Part shown: piece after piece, positions 26,601 to 39,255 of the stretch
Layout: every line of letters starts with the position of its first letter
Numbering within the stretch: the first letter of the stretch is position 1
From: Blasia pusilla
Taxonomy: Eukaryota > Marchantiophyta > Marchantiopsida > Blasiales
Length of the DNA stretch: 64,000 nt
Assembly (NCBI GenBank): GCA_050084515.1
Contig: CM114272.1
Coordinates: 36,022,001 to 36,086,000 of the forward strand
Reading direction: 5' to 3'
Notes under the pieces: model-generated
What the model was told of the DNA's origin: nothing
The model's input: the letters and a program-made list of their open reading frames with translations, nothing else
Databases searched by the model: none
Program-made: the position numbers and the translations under genes

Positions 26601-29600
26601 CAAAATTATCCTCCAGACTGACCTTGTGGAGATCTGTCAGCAGATGCCGCATTCCATGCGAAAGAGGGCAGCATCAGATCAATGAAGGATGCACAAGAAT
26701 TCTCCTCCGACTGCTTAGCGCCCTCAGAAAGGAGGGGTCTACGTAACTCTGCTGCATCTGATACTGCAGGACCCCAGGAAAACTCGGGCAGTAAATTAGG
26801 AATGCAGTTGTAGTTCTCTTTCTCACGAGGCGTGCCCACAGGAACAGGCTCTGCTGGTGGTGCAATATGGCTAGGGGCTTTAACCTGTGGCTTGGTCCCA
26901 GGCTTTGGGTGAGGTTGCCTGAACCTGTTCTCCACTGATTTGGGCTCGAATTTGGGATACTCTTGGAGCATTAGAGATAGCATGTGAACAGTCAGACTTT
27001 GCTCTCTCCTCAACCGTTGTTCATTTGTTAAGAAGCTCCCCGGTAGCTCGGGCTTCGGAATTCCTGTCTCTGTCAGCAATTTTGTTGTTGCTGGCATCTG
27101 ACTCTCTGTGTCAGAGGGCCCCCATGGGAAAGTGGGTAGACAAAGAGGTAGACAGTGGCCACCTTCGTTTCCATGCTCCTCATGTAATGGGTCTTCAACC
27201 AGGTTACCAATACCACCATGTTGGACAGGAGGTTCATCCTTTGGGACTGTATTGGTGGCAGGAATAGGCTGTGTCTCAGGTGCCAGGCCTCTATCAAGAC
27301 TAACTATGTTAATATGGGAGATAGGCTGGCCCGGAGCAATGCTAATGATTCCAACCTGTGAAACTTGTTGAGGTGGGCTCTTCAGTGAATTAGCTAGGGC
27401 TTTCAATGATGATTTGACTTTTGGAGGATCAAGGGGCCGATTAGGTTCCTCATAAATCTTCACTGGGGGGGTTTCTTCTGGAATGGTTAATGCTTCCTCT
27501 TTCCTTAGCAATTGCTCTGCCTGTGTGGCTGAAATGTCTTTCAAATCTCCCTGTCCCGCTGTGGAGCTATCATTCAGCTGAATCTCTGTAGCTGGTCCCC
27601 AAGAAAACGTTGGCAGTAGAAGGGGTAGGCAATTGATCTTCTCTTGATCACTGTCTTGGCTTTCTACAGCCGCTTGATCATCTGAAGAATCTTGTGGTTG
27701 AGGTGGACAGAGGCCACTTTTATCCAGCAGAGGTTGTTGAAGACCTGCAACATGTTTTGCATGGTTAAACATGCACTTCCCGTTTCATCTTCAATTGTAC
27801 CGTATGAATTTAATTCAAAAGAATCAAATTGAATACTTACTGATTCATCTGCAAGATTGATGCAAGGTGAAGACCCTAATCATCTTGTAATCTGTTCAAA
27901 GTTTTTTGAGAATGAAATGTAATACTTCCAAAAATATGATTACACCTAGATTTTGTAATGGGAACTGTTTCACAGATGAAAGATAATTCATGATATAAGA
28001 TCAAAATGACTACAAGCTCTCCATTACCTGGATCATGAGGAAGGACCTCTCTGCTGACAACATCATTCGGTCCCCAAGGGAAAGCAGGGAAGAAAAGGGG
28101 TAGACAATAAACCCTCTCCTCTACTTGAGAATCCTGTGCGGGAGAAGTCGTTGGCACTTCTTTGTCTCCTACAATGACATTCACAGGTCACAACGCGCAA
28201 GAGCAAAACTGACCAACTCCAGTTTCAAGGGATCATACCCTTTCAAGGTCAGAAACTACAGAGAGAACGAAGTGTACAAAGGAATGAATTGGCAAAGAAC
28301 CAATTTCGGGCTTGGAAATCAGGTATGGGAAGGGGCATCCAACATGTGGATAAACTCACAGTAATAGCTTTACTACAAATGACTCTCAGCTATACACTCA
28401 CAGAAAATTCTCTGAACCTCAAAAAGTCAAAGGTACAATACAATGAGTTTGCTTACTTACCTCTGCGGAAAAAGATAGAAAAGCAGGCAAAACAGCCCCA
28501 ACTATCAAGCTCGATGTCAGCTTTCTCAGGCGGAGGATCCTCCTCGTACACCTCAGTGACTGTTCTCTTTCTCTTCCGAAGAATTACTCTCTTGGTGATG
28601 CAGGATCCACATGCGGGGCACAGTAAATCATGAGTTTCTTGTTCTTGTATCACCCTCTCAACCTCGTATTCCACAACTGTCCTTGATTTCCTGGCCTCAC
28701 CCTCCCCGTATGATGTACCTGCACCCATCCGAGTTTGCCTTTGCTATGATATCTGCTGTGATTTTTAAACATAGTGTTGGCCAGACATTGAACATCCATA
28801 TTACCTCAGGCTTAGAAAAAAGACCTAATATTTTTATTGAAAGTCTTCAAGGGAGATGATGTCTTACCTTCACCTGTTGAGTGCACTGCAAAGTTGACTG
28901 GATCTGATTGACTGCTTTTATGGACCAGGCGAGAGGTGTAGGCAGTGATGGTTTCTTCCGTGTTTTTACCATCATTTACACTTGTGCTACTTTGTACGTG
29001 CTTGATGAACTTTGTTTCTGGCAATGAAAAGGGTGATTGATGTGATGAAGCCAACTGCACTGGTGGCTTCAACACACTAGCACCATGATGTAACATTTCT
29101 TCCGACTCCTTTCCATTTTGTGTCACCGAATTGTAACCCTCACCGTTACCATTGCCCATACTAGATGTCAAATTGTCAGAACGGGCGGATTCTCCTCTTC
29201 CATTGCCTCTATCTGAGTGTGATACCACACCCATTCCGGACTTCATTCCTCCTTTTAACTCTCCATTCACAGCCTTTACACGACTACCTCCATTTGACAG
29301 GGCAGCTTCTCCAAATTGAGAACCCAGTCCTTGAAGGACACCAATTTTATCCTTGAAGATGGTCTTCACTTTTTGAAGCTCTGAAACATGGTTACCTCCA
29401 CCAGTAGATGAGGAGGGAGAAGGTGATGATACCTCCTTGTCTTTGATCCTTTCGTCATGTACACCCAGACGCATGTCCGGTTCTACAATCTGACTGGTGT
29501 GGTTATCATTCGCCATTTCCTGTCCAAGCTTCTTCATCATATTTTGGATACCTCCTACTGCATTATTCACAAGTCCTTCTCTGACTTCTGTAAGTACATT

Positions 29601-32311
29601 TAGTTCCGGAGTATTTGCTTCCATCATCTCATTCTCCTTGAATGCTTCTAATCCACGCTTGTTGTGACCATTATCATTCATATGAAGGTCTCGAGCATGG
29701 TCACCATATAGTTGGACATTTTCCTTTTCCTCAATCTTTTCGTCCACAGAGGCATGAACATCTTGGAAGTCTTCTGTATCTTCCTCGTTAAAAACTGGTT
29801 CAGCGTCTCCTATATCCAACTTCTCTTCAACATCCTCAGAGCTCCCAAGCTTCAAATCCTCAGAAAGCAACTTAGGAAAAGTCCCATTCAACTGCTCCAC
29901 CTTATCCTTCCCCTTCCTAGGAGTTTCGTTACTGTCTACATTCATTCCATCGTTGAGTACAGGTGTAGCTAAGGATTGAGAACCTTCTTTAGCCTCGACC
30001 GCATCCATCAGTGTTTCCACAATATACAGAGGTGTGGTTTGGATCTCAGCTAGAGTCTCCATGCTATTACACCCTTCCACTTTGTCATCCTCCATCACAA
30101 CTCCCTCAGAACTCTTGACCTCAGAAGGTTCTTCTGCCTTGTCACCTTCATCATTGCTCTTGCCTGGATTTTCTTTGCTCTTTACTTCAAGTTGATCATT
30201 GAGTGCCGGTGCGGGTAACGAATGTGAACCTTCATCTGCCACAACCTCCATAACCTGTTCAACAAGCATTTCTTCAATATACTGAGATTTCGTTTGACGC
30301 TCATTTACCAGAACATCCTTGCTAGGACATTCTTCTACTTTCTCAACTTCCGTCCTCTCCTCCTCTGCCTCACTTAGTATGGTTTCACTATGCTCTTCAC
30401 TCCTCAATCCCGTATCTCCTCCTCCTTCCCTGTTATCATCCCCGCCGAGCTGTCTCACCTGTGATTCCGACCCACCTTCTAAAATGTGTGTGACTTCAGT
30501 ATTCCCTTCTAAGAAGTTCCCACTTCCACTCCCCTCAGACTTGTTTTCATCATGCGTATTCAACCCTTCATTTCCCTGATCAACCTCTCCTAATATATCC
30601 TCTAGCTCTGTGTACTGTTGCTCGGAATCCTGCCGTTGGTCTTCCACATCCGCGTGCAACTCCAACTCCCCAACCCCTGCAAGCAGACGATCACCAACAC
30701 CCTCCACGGTCAAGGGAAAGCATTTCAGGAGAACTGGAGATACATACCCCTTGGAGATAGTTCTAGAAATTTATGGGACGGCCAGAGGGAACTCTTTTCT
30801 TGGACCCTTCTTACCATTCAGACGAGCTAGCACAGATTTTGTGTGGAATTCGATTCTTGAACATCCAAGTAGAGAAATTAGAGAGCAGAGAGGATAATTC
30901 TACATGGGGAGGTCAAGGCCTCCTAGCTGCAACACAATTGTTTGCATCCATTTCAGCTACACTTTGCCCCACTCAGTCACACTGACTGCTAGATACAGCG
31001 AGCCACCACTGCAATGTGCTTTACTTGAGTATCAGTTGCACAGTTATGCACGCACCTTCGACTACTGCTCCCTCAATGTCTTGACCACCCGACACACCCA
31101 GTCCCAGCCATTGCTGAACATTCAGAATTTCCCTACAATGCTTCTTATGGTCCCGCCGGTGTCGTGCACTCGGATTGGGGTTGGGATAGATCCAGTTACA
31201 ATGTCGGCATCTCCACAGACCTGCATGTGCCATTGGCTTGTCACCTATCCGTGTCAAATGTCACAAGCTAAACTACCTACTCATAGCAGGTAAGCTCGCA
31301 ATTTTTCAATCCATCCTCCAGCACATACACGTCATGTGTTTGCCCTCTCCTAAGATAGAACGAAAGGATGGACAATAGGACACAAGTTTCTCGAGGACAT
31401 GAGACTCAATAGGTCGATGAAATGATCCCAGGGAAAAGGGCTGCAACTGGCAGTCAGCACTTTCCCAAATTCTCAGCTCTTCGACGCAAGGACGGGAACT
31501 AGCATCAAATTCCTGAAAGCACTGAGAAGGACAAGCCACAAGTACATGGTCTACCTGTTTCCTCATCAAGCTGAGCACTTTGCATCCTCTTATTTGAGGA
31601 GGATCTCTGCAGCTGCTCAGTTGACCTCCCCTTCAATCTTCCAAACATCGCATCGGTCTGGTTTTGAAAGCTTTCCAAAGGATCAATTTCATTGGAGACT
31701 TTGTTCGTCATCTTGCTAAGCCTTCCGGGAGATGGAGGTGCACTAGAGCTATTATTCAGGTTGAAACCATGGAGCAGTGGCCTCGCGGTAGCAGACGTCG
31801 TTTCAGTGGAAGAGGTCGGAGACAGTGTCGTGCTCCACAATTCCTTGTGACTACTGACCGACATCCTCGGCTCACTGAGTATCTTGTTCGATGGGGAAGA
31901 AGGAGGAATCTCATCTGATTCGACGATTTGCACCTTCTTCTTAGATTTAAATGCAATCTTCCTCCTCTTGCCTACCGAAGAAGAATCCGAACTAGTGGAG
32001 GCCCTCTTCTTCGCCTTCACTTCGTCTGGAGACTTCTCCTTCCTATCTGAGCTCGAGCTCGAGCTCGTACTCTTCTTCGCCTTCATCATCATCATCTTGT
32101 TCTCGTTCTCGTTCATCTTCTTCTTCTTCTTGTTCTTCTTCTTCTTCTTCTTCATGGACATATTGGGCCTGACACTCTTCTTTTTCCCATCTGAAGACGA
32201 CCCTGAACTCATGGAAGACTCATCAGCGCTCTTCTGCTGCTGATCTGGAAGTATTTTCTTAAACCTCGCTTTCAGTGACTTCAGATGGCTGACCTTCTTC
32301 AGAGCGTCCAT
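23615..32311 (-). CDS. VIT/CCC1-family, ER-body-membrane-like protein with N-terminal zinc-finger-like and acidic regions (11 exons, ~1947 aa)
   Basis: Exons in transcript order: 32311-31555, 31244-31056, 30733-28868, 28718-28461, 28168-28028, 27744-26623, 26407-25769, 25557-25417, 24958-24650, 24289-24228, 23974-23615. The total is 5844 nt, divisible by 3, ending in TAG. The start opens MDALKKVSHLKSLKARF and a Lys-rich region. Exon 2 has C-x2-C...H-x4-H-x3-C (WRCRHCNWIYPNPNPSARH). Exon 3 is very acidic. Exon 4 has CPACGSC plus CFAC. Exons 5-8 carry repeated C-L/I-P-x3-P-x-F-x-W motifs. Exons 9-11 form the membrane domain (SLVYGGLDESLISLG, AMGLANVVFGV, three further hydrophobic spans), closely like Arabidopsis MEB1/MEB2, VIT-type ER-body proteins linked to iron and manganese handling. 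The exon 2 acceptor (31244 or 31220) and donor are the least certain. Exons 1-3 could belong to a separate neighbouring gene. Confidence 0.78.
24600..24619. repeat. (AC)n microsatellite in an intron of the VIT-family gene
   Basis: A perfect AC run just outside the GTAAGT donor of the exon at 24650-24958. Confidence 0.95.
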
Positions 32312-32628
32312 CTTTCCGAGCGACCAAGGGCTTTCAGGCTAGGACTCACAACCCACTACAGCTCTAACGAAACCCATCCGATTACTGCCTGCAATCTACA
32401 CCGGATGACACGCTCCGAACCCCCTGCAGCTCTAAACACCGGTGTTGATAGCATCTGGCTATCCACACACATCCAGCTCTTTCAAGCTTTGCCGTGGGTC
32501 GGGACGCCTGGACCTGTGCAGGATTCAAAGCAGACTTGGGGATTGGAGATTTCAAAGCAGTCTCTGACAATTCGAGCTCTAGAGTTGCTCGAAGGCTTAA
32601 AAGCAGTACTAGTGTTTTGGTGGTAGTA

Positions 32629-32653
32629 GTAGCAGCAGCAGCAGCAGCAGCAG
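32629..32653. repeat. (AGC)n microsatellite
   Basis: About eight perfect AGC units preceded by GTA repeats, upstream of the minus-strand gene. Confidence 0.95.
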
Positions 32654-33260
32654 TAGGAGAAGTGGAGGAGGAGCAGAGGTAGTGGTGCTGGTGGTAGTAG
32701 TCAGGAGAATTGCTTACCGACTACCAGTATCCGCTGTGAGCGATCGAGTGAGGCACTTGGGCCTCGCGTCCTTGAAGGGAGAGCTGGATCGAATGACGCG
32801 AAAGCGGCTCTGGTGATTGCCGTCCACAGCTAACAGTACAACTGTGCACTTCGGAAAGGGATCCTGGAACGACGAGGATCCAAATGCACCCCACACTTCC
32901 TCCCGCGAGCGATCGACAAAGCACTCGGCAGTTGCGACTCATACACTCCCGGAGTCCAATCCATTACGTACTGCGCCCACGACTACCTAGATTGCCCTCC
33001 TCCTCGTCGGCATCCTCCTACCACCACCACTATTACTACCTGCCTACGCCATGAAAGTTCTCACCTCTATGTATCTTGTTCGACCTCGGTGCAAACCTCT
33101 TTCAATCCTCTTCACCTCTCCCTTCAGTGGGGAACCACCCAGCTGCCCACTATAATGAGCTACTCCCAGACCTTCCCAACGGAGTTTCAGTCTCTTCGAG
33201 CTCCGCGCATACCCCTCCCCAGAATGGCCACACATTCAAAGCTCAAGCGATCCCATGGCT

Positions 33261-33287
33261 AGAGAGAGAGAGAGAGAGAGAGAGAGA
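33261..33287. repeat. (AG)n microsatellite
   Basis: About thirteen perfect AG units in the upstream region. Confidence 0.95.
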
Positions 33288-33665
33288 CGGAGAGAGACTA
33301 GGTGGTTCAGGAGTTTGAACTGTGGGGAGCTGAGGTTTGTCTGCGGGTCCAATCCAAAGCGGCCAAGGGGTCTCCCACAAAATGGGAATCAATCAGAAAA
33401 TAGCGACGAATTCGACGCACTCGTGTACGTGCAATTTCGTCAACTTTCTATCCGGAGCCTCGGAAGGAATCTACACGTTCCGGACAGCCTTCCTCGACTG
33501 CTGCAGCTGCTGTCGGAGCTGAACTGCGCGCACTCGCCCACCCCGTGTCCGTAGATTGCACTCCGTAGATTGCAGTAGTACTACTACAACAAATCCAGAC
33601 ATGGCAATGAGAGTACAGTGCGGAGGGAGTGGACCGAACTTTCTACGCAGGAGAATCGAGGAGAA

Positions 33666-33719
33666 GGTGAGGTGAGGTGAGGTGAGGTGAAGTGAAGTGA
33701 AGTGAAGTGAAGTGAAGTG
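33666..33719. repeat. Pentanucleotide array GTGAG then GTGAA
   Basis: About four GTGAG units are followed without interruption by about six GTGAA units. The variant switches once, which suggests block-wise expansion from two neighbouring founder units. Confidence 0.95.
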
Positions 33720-33850
33720 CGGTGAGTTGAGACGATGATGATCATAAGGGCACCGACCTGGACTAGATGAGGTGACGAACCAGTGCTTGAAAAGGTGGAA
33801 GACGATGATGTCGGCACGTCCACAACCACAACTACGAGTCTAGTCCACAC

Positions 33851-33854
<4 letters not shown>

Positions 33855-33883
<29 letters not shown>
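33855..33883. repeat. (CT)n microsatellite
   Basis: A near-perfect CT run of about 14 units. Confidence 0.95.
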
Positions 33884-33884
<1 letters not shown>

Positions 33885-34679
33885 CCCCCAGGCAGCAGCC
33901 ACGCCAACACACCAAGTCTTTGGCAACCGTGCAATGCAGTCTTTCGTCTTTTGCCCACTCCCTCCCTCTCTCTCACTCCGTCTCTCTCTCCTCCCTCCGC
34001 ACTAATTCTCCCATTTTCCTCCACTGCAAACGACGTTATTAGCCAATTAGCCGGCAGAAGCAGAAGCGGCGGGCACCCGGCAGACGAGCATCCGCCCAAC
34101 GAGCCCGAGGGAAGAGCCCAATGGACAGGTCGATCCCTTTACTACCACCAATTAATGCTTCCACCTCCCTCTGTAAGTCTCTCTCTGGATGCTCCAAAAC
34201 AGCCCACCCACACCACAACCTCGTCCCTGTAATCATGCACCGCCTGTCATTATGTACGAAAATTATTCCCCCCCCCGGGAGTCTCTAATCATCCATTGGA
34301 CCCAGCTCACCGACTTTGTCTCGCCTCGCTATTCCTCGAGTCAAACCCCCTCCCCCTCCCCCTCCGCCTCCGCCATGCACAGCCACGGGCAGCATCAAGT
34401 CCAGGGCTTTCCAATCGCCCCGTCTGCGTTTCAGGATATATTGCTGCCTGGTCTAAACTCTAAACCCCCCCCCCCCTTCTCTGTCGCTCGTCCGTTCTTC
34501 TTCTCCTCCCTCCCTCCCTCCCTCTTTCATTCCTTGGGTTGGTTCTTCTCTAGAGCATTCTGTTCTTTTTCTGCTTACGTCGACCTCCTCATTGCACCAT
34601 CCGGTTTCATGCGGCTCCAGCTCCTCTCCTTCTTCTTCGTCGCTTCGTCTGAGGCTCTGTGGGTTCGCACAGTTCCCCC

Positions 34680-34699
34680 CCGCGCGCGCGCGCGCGCGC
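34680..34699. repeat. (CG)n run after a C homopolymer
   Basis: Nine to ten alternating CG dinucleotides follow a C7 run. Alternating CG tracts can adopt Z-DNA; here that is only a possibility. Confidence 0.9.
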
Positions 34700-34778
34700 T
34701 GCCGCTTCCGGCTCAGCAGTACTGCTGTCGGGCCCCGCTCTTCCGACTCATCCTCATGCTCGTTGGCTGGCTGGCTGA

Positions 34779-34802
34779 ATGGATGGATGGATGGATGGAT
34801 GG
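34779..34802. repeat. (ATGG)n microsatellite
   Basis: About six perfect tetranucleotide units, preceded by a short GGCT array. Confidence 0.9.
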
Positions 34803-35350
34803 CGGGGTCGGTGCGTGAAGAATGATGCACTTCGATAAAAACGTGTGATGGAAAACCCATCGGAAGTACAAAAGAAACGGACGGTTGCCTTTGGAGGGAG
34901 CGTTTATGGAGACGAGTCCAATGCCGAGAATTCACATGCGAATTTGAGAATATTGTTGACAGCACGCGTCGACTAATTTTAGACCCGTTCCGCTGCGCAG
35001 CTGTTGTGCTGGGGGCACTCCAGAGCGATAGTAATAACAGTCGAAGTATCCGGCGACGATGGTTTTGTTTTTTTCCCATTTCATTTCGTTCCAGAGAGTA
35101 CGATGCGATGAGGAGGGAGCGGAGCCGGATGCCGGACAGTCGTAGTGGTCGTCGCTGAACTGCCGACAAGCGCGACGTCGCGGTGCTCTTCCTGGAAGTC
35201 GCGGCGGTACAACAGTACAACTTTTCGGTCGTTCGCCCTTTCTCCTTTCCCTCGTGCGGTGGCGATTATAGGGCCGACCACACTCCTCATTCATTGCCTT
35301 TGTCTCTTCGCGTGCACGATAGTCCCCGTTCAAGTCTCACTTTTTTGCTC

Positions 35351-38300
35351 TTTTCTTGCTTAATCTCCATTTGGAAGTAATTATAAGTTTATCCTTCTCA
35401 TAAGAGTTTTTCCCATTTTCGATGATGAAAACTTTATTTATTTTATGAATTATTAGCAGGAATCCTTGCCATAATATTATTCGTGGCGAGGACTGATCTA
35501 TATGATTAAAAGAGGATGGGACTAGAAAAAACCCTCATAGGGTGTTTGACACTTTCAATCCTCATGTGGTGTTGTCACATGTCGATTTAAGAGAATAGTT
35601 ATGTTAACAGGACAGAGGATTTAATGGATGCTTAGAATGTCTTCCCCCTCCCCACACTAGAGCGGTCACAGAGACCACAAATGCCGAGAAATTTTAACTC
35701 TTGCATAGCACGGGCATTATGCTAGGGATGGGTTATTTGAATTCCCATCATCATATTAATTTACGTCAAATCCATGCCCACGGATCCCAAATACATCCAT
35801 CAAATTGGCTTTAATTTAATCATGGACACGTGCCAAGATCCGATTTCTTTAAAATATCATATGTTAGGAAATGAAGACATAATCGACACTAATAAGAAAG
35901 ATATGCTCATTTTTATATGATAGTGTACTTTATATTGAAAAACCGCGACCCCTCACCCTTTATATACTCTCCTCTTTATCTTTAACTCCATTTCTCTTGT
36001 CGGATCAACCTCACCACCATCGAGGATCCTCCATCTCCTGGGGCTCTGAAAGGAAAGGCTCTCTACTCGTCTTGTTTAAAATCTTTATAAATAATCTTCA
36101 AGAAAAATATCATGGAATTTAATTATTCATGATTTTATCCTCTACTTATGTTTACACTTGCCTAAATGTTCTAGCAAATAGAATTAAAAATCTATCTTCC
36201 TAAACTCGGAAGACCCTCGTGACACGTAATGGAGATCACTCAAATAAGAAGAGACTATTTTGTTGCCTATACGATGGTGGCAAGTCTCTTTCAAATGATA
36301 TCCCGTTAGCAATAAGGGCTCTTCAAATAACATTGATTGACAATAAGAATAAGGGCTCTTAAATAGAGGAATCAACAAAGGAAGAGCATTAAGAGGACAA
36401 TGTCAATATTTGCTCTAATCCGTCCTCTCTTAATTATATAGATAATTTAAAAAGACCTTTTCCATTAGGAAATGATTTTCTTCCCGAATCCCTCCTACTC
36501 TTCACGTGTGATCCCTCACTCACATCAACCATTTTCATAAAAGATCTTACATTAAAAAGAGAGGATTACAAAGAGAGGAGTTTTGAAGTGAGACTTCACA
36601 AACTCCTGAAACCACTTTATTATAAAATAAACCTCAAAAGAGGACAAAGAAAGGTAATAACAACTCAAAAGAGGAGTAAAAAAAATGCAAAAAGAAAATG
36701 GCAACAAGCCCACGTAAACACCGGCTCAACGAGCAACACGATTGATTGCTTGAAACAAATCTGACAAGAACACGAGTGATTGGTCAGACGTGAATGGACG
36801 ACGAGGCGAGCGACCTCCCACCACCTCCGCACGACGTATTAATGCCAAGGCTTGTGCACGTTGTAAGGCCACTGAGATGCATTGCCTAAAATAAGTAGTA
36901 ACTACGAGAGAGAAATGACTACGGGAAGGGGCAAGGTGATGATTATCGAGGGAATGATGGACACATGTTTTCAAGAAAGTATCAAAAGACACATGTAAAT
37001 GACCGAATACTTCCACTACAAACTCCACTTTTTTTTGAAATTTGAAAGACGTTACGAGACAAATACGTGAACGACGGCGCCACACGCGAGTTTCCCGCGC
37101 CCATTGTCCTGTCGTGTCGCTCTGTGAGTGGCACATCGGAGGAGTAGACGGCGTTCTGCCGTCGCGACTCGCGACCTCCGCCAGGCGCTGCGCTCCGGGG
37201 ATTCCCATACAAGAACGAACGAACAGATCGCACATCGCAGTTCCCGTACTCGACTGTACGTGACTTGACAGAGACCAGTTAATATGGATGGAGCTGACCC
37301 ACTGCATGTGGAGGCTGGAGCACGCAGCACAGGGGCTGCAGCACGCGCGAGTCCCATGGATAGATGGATGGATGGAGTTTCCTGTCCGTTTCTATCCGTT
37401 TGTGCGATGACGGAAAACTCGTCAAACAAACAAAAACAGAACAGACCATTCACGTTATGCTACTCCAAATGAAATTTTAAATAAACGGTTCAAAATCGAG
37501 ACATCGCAAAATGGCGCAATCCAACGAGTGAAACGGTTAACACGTGGCAGAGGAACCCGGAGAATGTGGGGTCCACCCGACTTGGGCATGGCACCTTTAA
37601 CAGCGTGTGGGGGGGTTCTTTAACAGCGTGTGGGTCCCTTAACAGCGTCCTGGCCCTCTATCCGCTTCCCGTGGAGGACGTCGCCCGGTGCGTGCCGTAG
37701 GCTTCTTGGAGGTTCTATTCTTCCAAAAACTCGCCTATCACGTACATGTTTTGCACATGAAAATAAATGTTTTAATAATTTAAATGATATTAAATTTTAA
37801 TTCTATTTTATTTTTTTAAGTTTAAAAAAAATCTTGGATTTTTTACATCTGAACTATTAACCGAGCATGGGGTTACTAAATGGGATAAAAAGAAAAGTGA
37901 AGAGCCTATAAGAAGTGAAGCATAAGAGGGTCTGGTTCTTTTTTTTGGGTTACCAATGTGATCTTGCAGTCTTTTTTCGACCCATCAGTATTTGGTCTTG
38001 GCCTATTTTCTAATGAAATCAGATCTCGCACTATGCTCTTATCACGCCTTGGTTGGCATTTGTTTGAGACATATGTCACATAAATATTGAAGGTTGTGGA
38101 CGAAGATAGTTGACATTCGGAAATTTTGAATGAAGATAAATATTTGTTACTTTCCCTCTCTTCCTACTTTGGAGAAGAAAGAGGCGTGCCAACTAGGAAG
38201 AAGCGGGGAGGAAGATCCAAGCATCGAGTGCGTCTGAATCACCCTGTCGATTCGCTTCTGTTTGAAATTGCACCCTCTCAAATGTCCCCTCCAATATGCA

Positions 38301-38551
38301 GCTCATCCGTATCTACAACTGCATGGAATTTTGCTTTCAATCTGCTTCAAATCTGAATTTTCTGATGTAGCATTCATCACAGTATTCGGGGCATTGAATT
38401 CACGGTAAGAAGTTCTCCATCCCCCCCTCTCTCTCTCTCTTTGCATTTTGTCCTGTCGATAATAAACGAATCAGAGGCCGATTGTCTGAATTTCACTTTC
38501 TAATTTTGAGTCCTAATCTACTTGAAATTTGCAACCTGTCCTTATCTCAGC
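35351..38551. other. Intergenic region, no recognised gene
   Basis: Mostly AT-rich, with a GC-richer patch at 37030-37720. The patch has three copies of TTTAACAGCGTGTGGG or close variants near 37597-37650. A TGTTAGGAAATGAAG start near 35872 resembles the beginning of a copia LTR, but no partner repeat or target duplication was found. No protein family is visible. Confidence 0.4.
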
Positions 38552-39255
38552 CACGTCGAATTCTACTGTAGTGTCATCATAGTGAGAATCATGATCCTAT
38601 TAGAAGCTCCCTTCTTGTGGTAGAGCCATAAGATAGGTGATTCACAATCTGTTACCGATCCAATCACCACAAAAGTTGAGCTTACCACATGCAAGACGTC
38701 AATGCTAACATCACCAGCCTCTACACCCTCAATAGTCACCAAGAGCGTATTGCTCGTAACATCCTCGGAGTTCTTATTGTTTACGATTTCTTGCTTGTTT
38801 CAGTACTGGAGATAATCAATCTTTCCTCAAACTTGGACTAGCTCAAATGATCATGCATAATACGAAGCCATTTCAATGGCTTTATTCAGGTCAGAATTTC
38901 TAAAAACACGTCGAATTCGGCTATAGTGTCGTCCAGTGAGAATCCTGATCCTGTTCGAAGCTCACTATCTTGTGGTATAGCCATAACACAAGTGATTCAC
39001 AGTCTGTTACCGATCCAATCATCACAAAATTTGAGCTTACCAGATGCAAGACGACAATGTTGACATCACCAACCTCTACGCCCTCAATAGTCACCAAGAG
39101 CACATTGCTCACAACATCCCCAAACTTCTTGTTGTTCTCTTGCTTGTTTCAGTACTGGAGATTATCAATCTTTCCTCGAACTCGGACTGGCTCAAACGAT
39201 CATGCATAATACGAAACCATTGCAATGGCTTGATTCAGGTCGGAAAATTCCACAA
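38552..39255. repeat. Tandem duplication, ~355-bp unit, with matching open frames on the minus strand
   Basis: Copy 1 is about 38552-38906 and copy 2 about 38907-39255. Both start CACGTCGAATTC and end in TTCAGGTC.GAA. On the minus strand both keep an open stretch reading LLVTIEGVE.GDV.I.VLH and IGSVTDCES, followed by LWLYHK. I do not recognise this protein. The two copies differ at many amino acids. This may be a duplicated, decaying exon of an unknown gene. Confidence 0.8.

Larger units (their letters stand above)
32312..35350 (-). promoter_or_regulatory. GC-rich, microsatellite-dense upstream region of the VIT-family gene
   Basis: The region upstream of the start codon at 32311 is GC-rich and strongly pyrimidine/purine skewed. 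It holds many short tandem arrays, listed separately, and no recognisable protein on either strand. Position and composition suggest promoter and 5' UTR. GC content drops back to AT-rich at about 35350. No TATA box or start site can be assigned. Confidence 0.4.

Noticed and set aside
30700-30713. Starting the long acidic protein at about 30713
   Set aside because: The codon there is TTG, not ATG. The open frame continues upstream to a splice acceptor at about 30734-30735 in the phase needed by the preceding exon.
35872-36060. A copia LTR starting TGTTAGGAAATGAAG
   Set aside because: No second copy, no matching end and no target duplication could be found.
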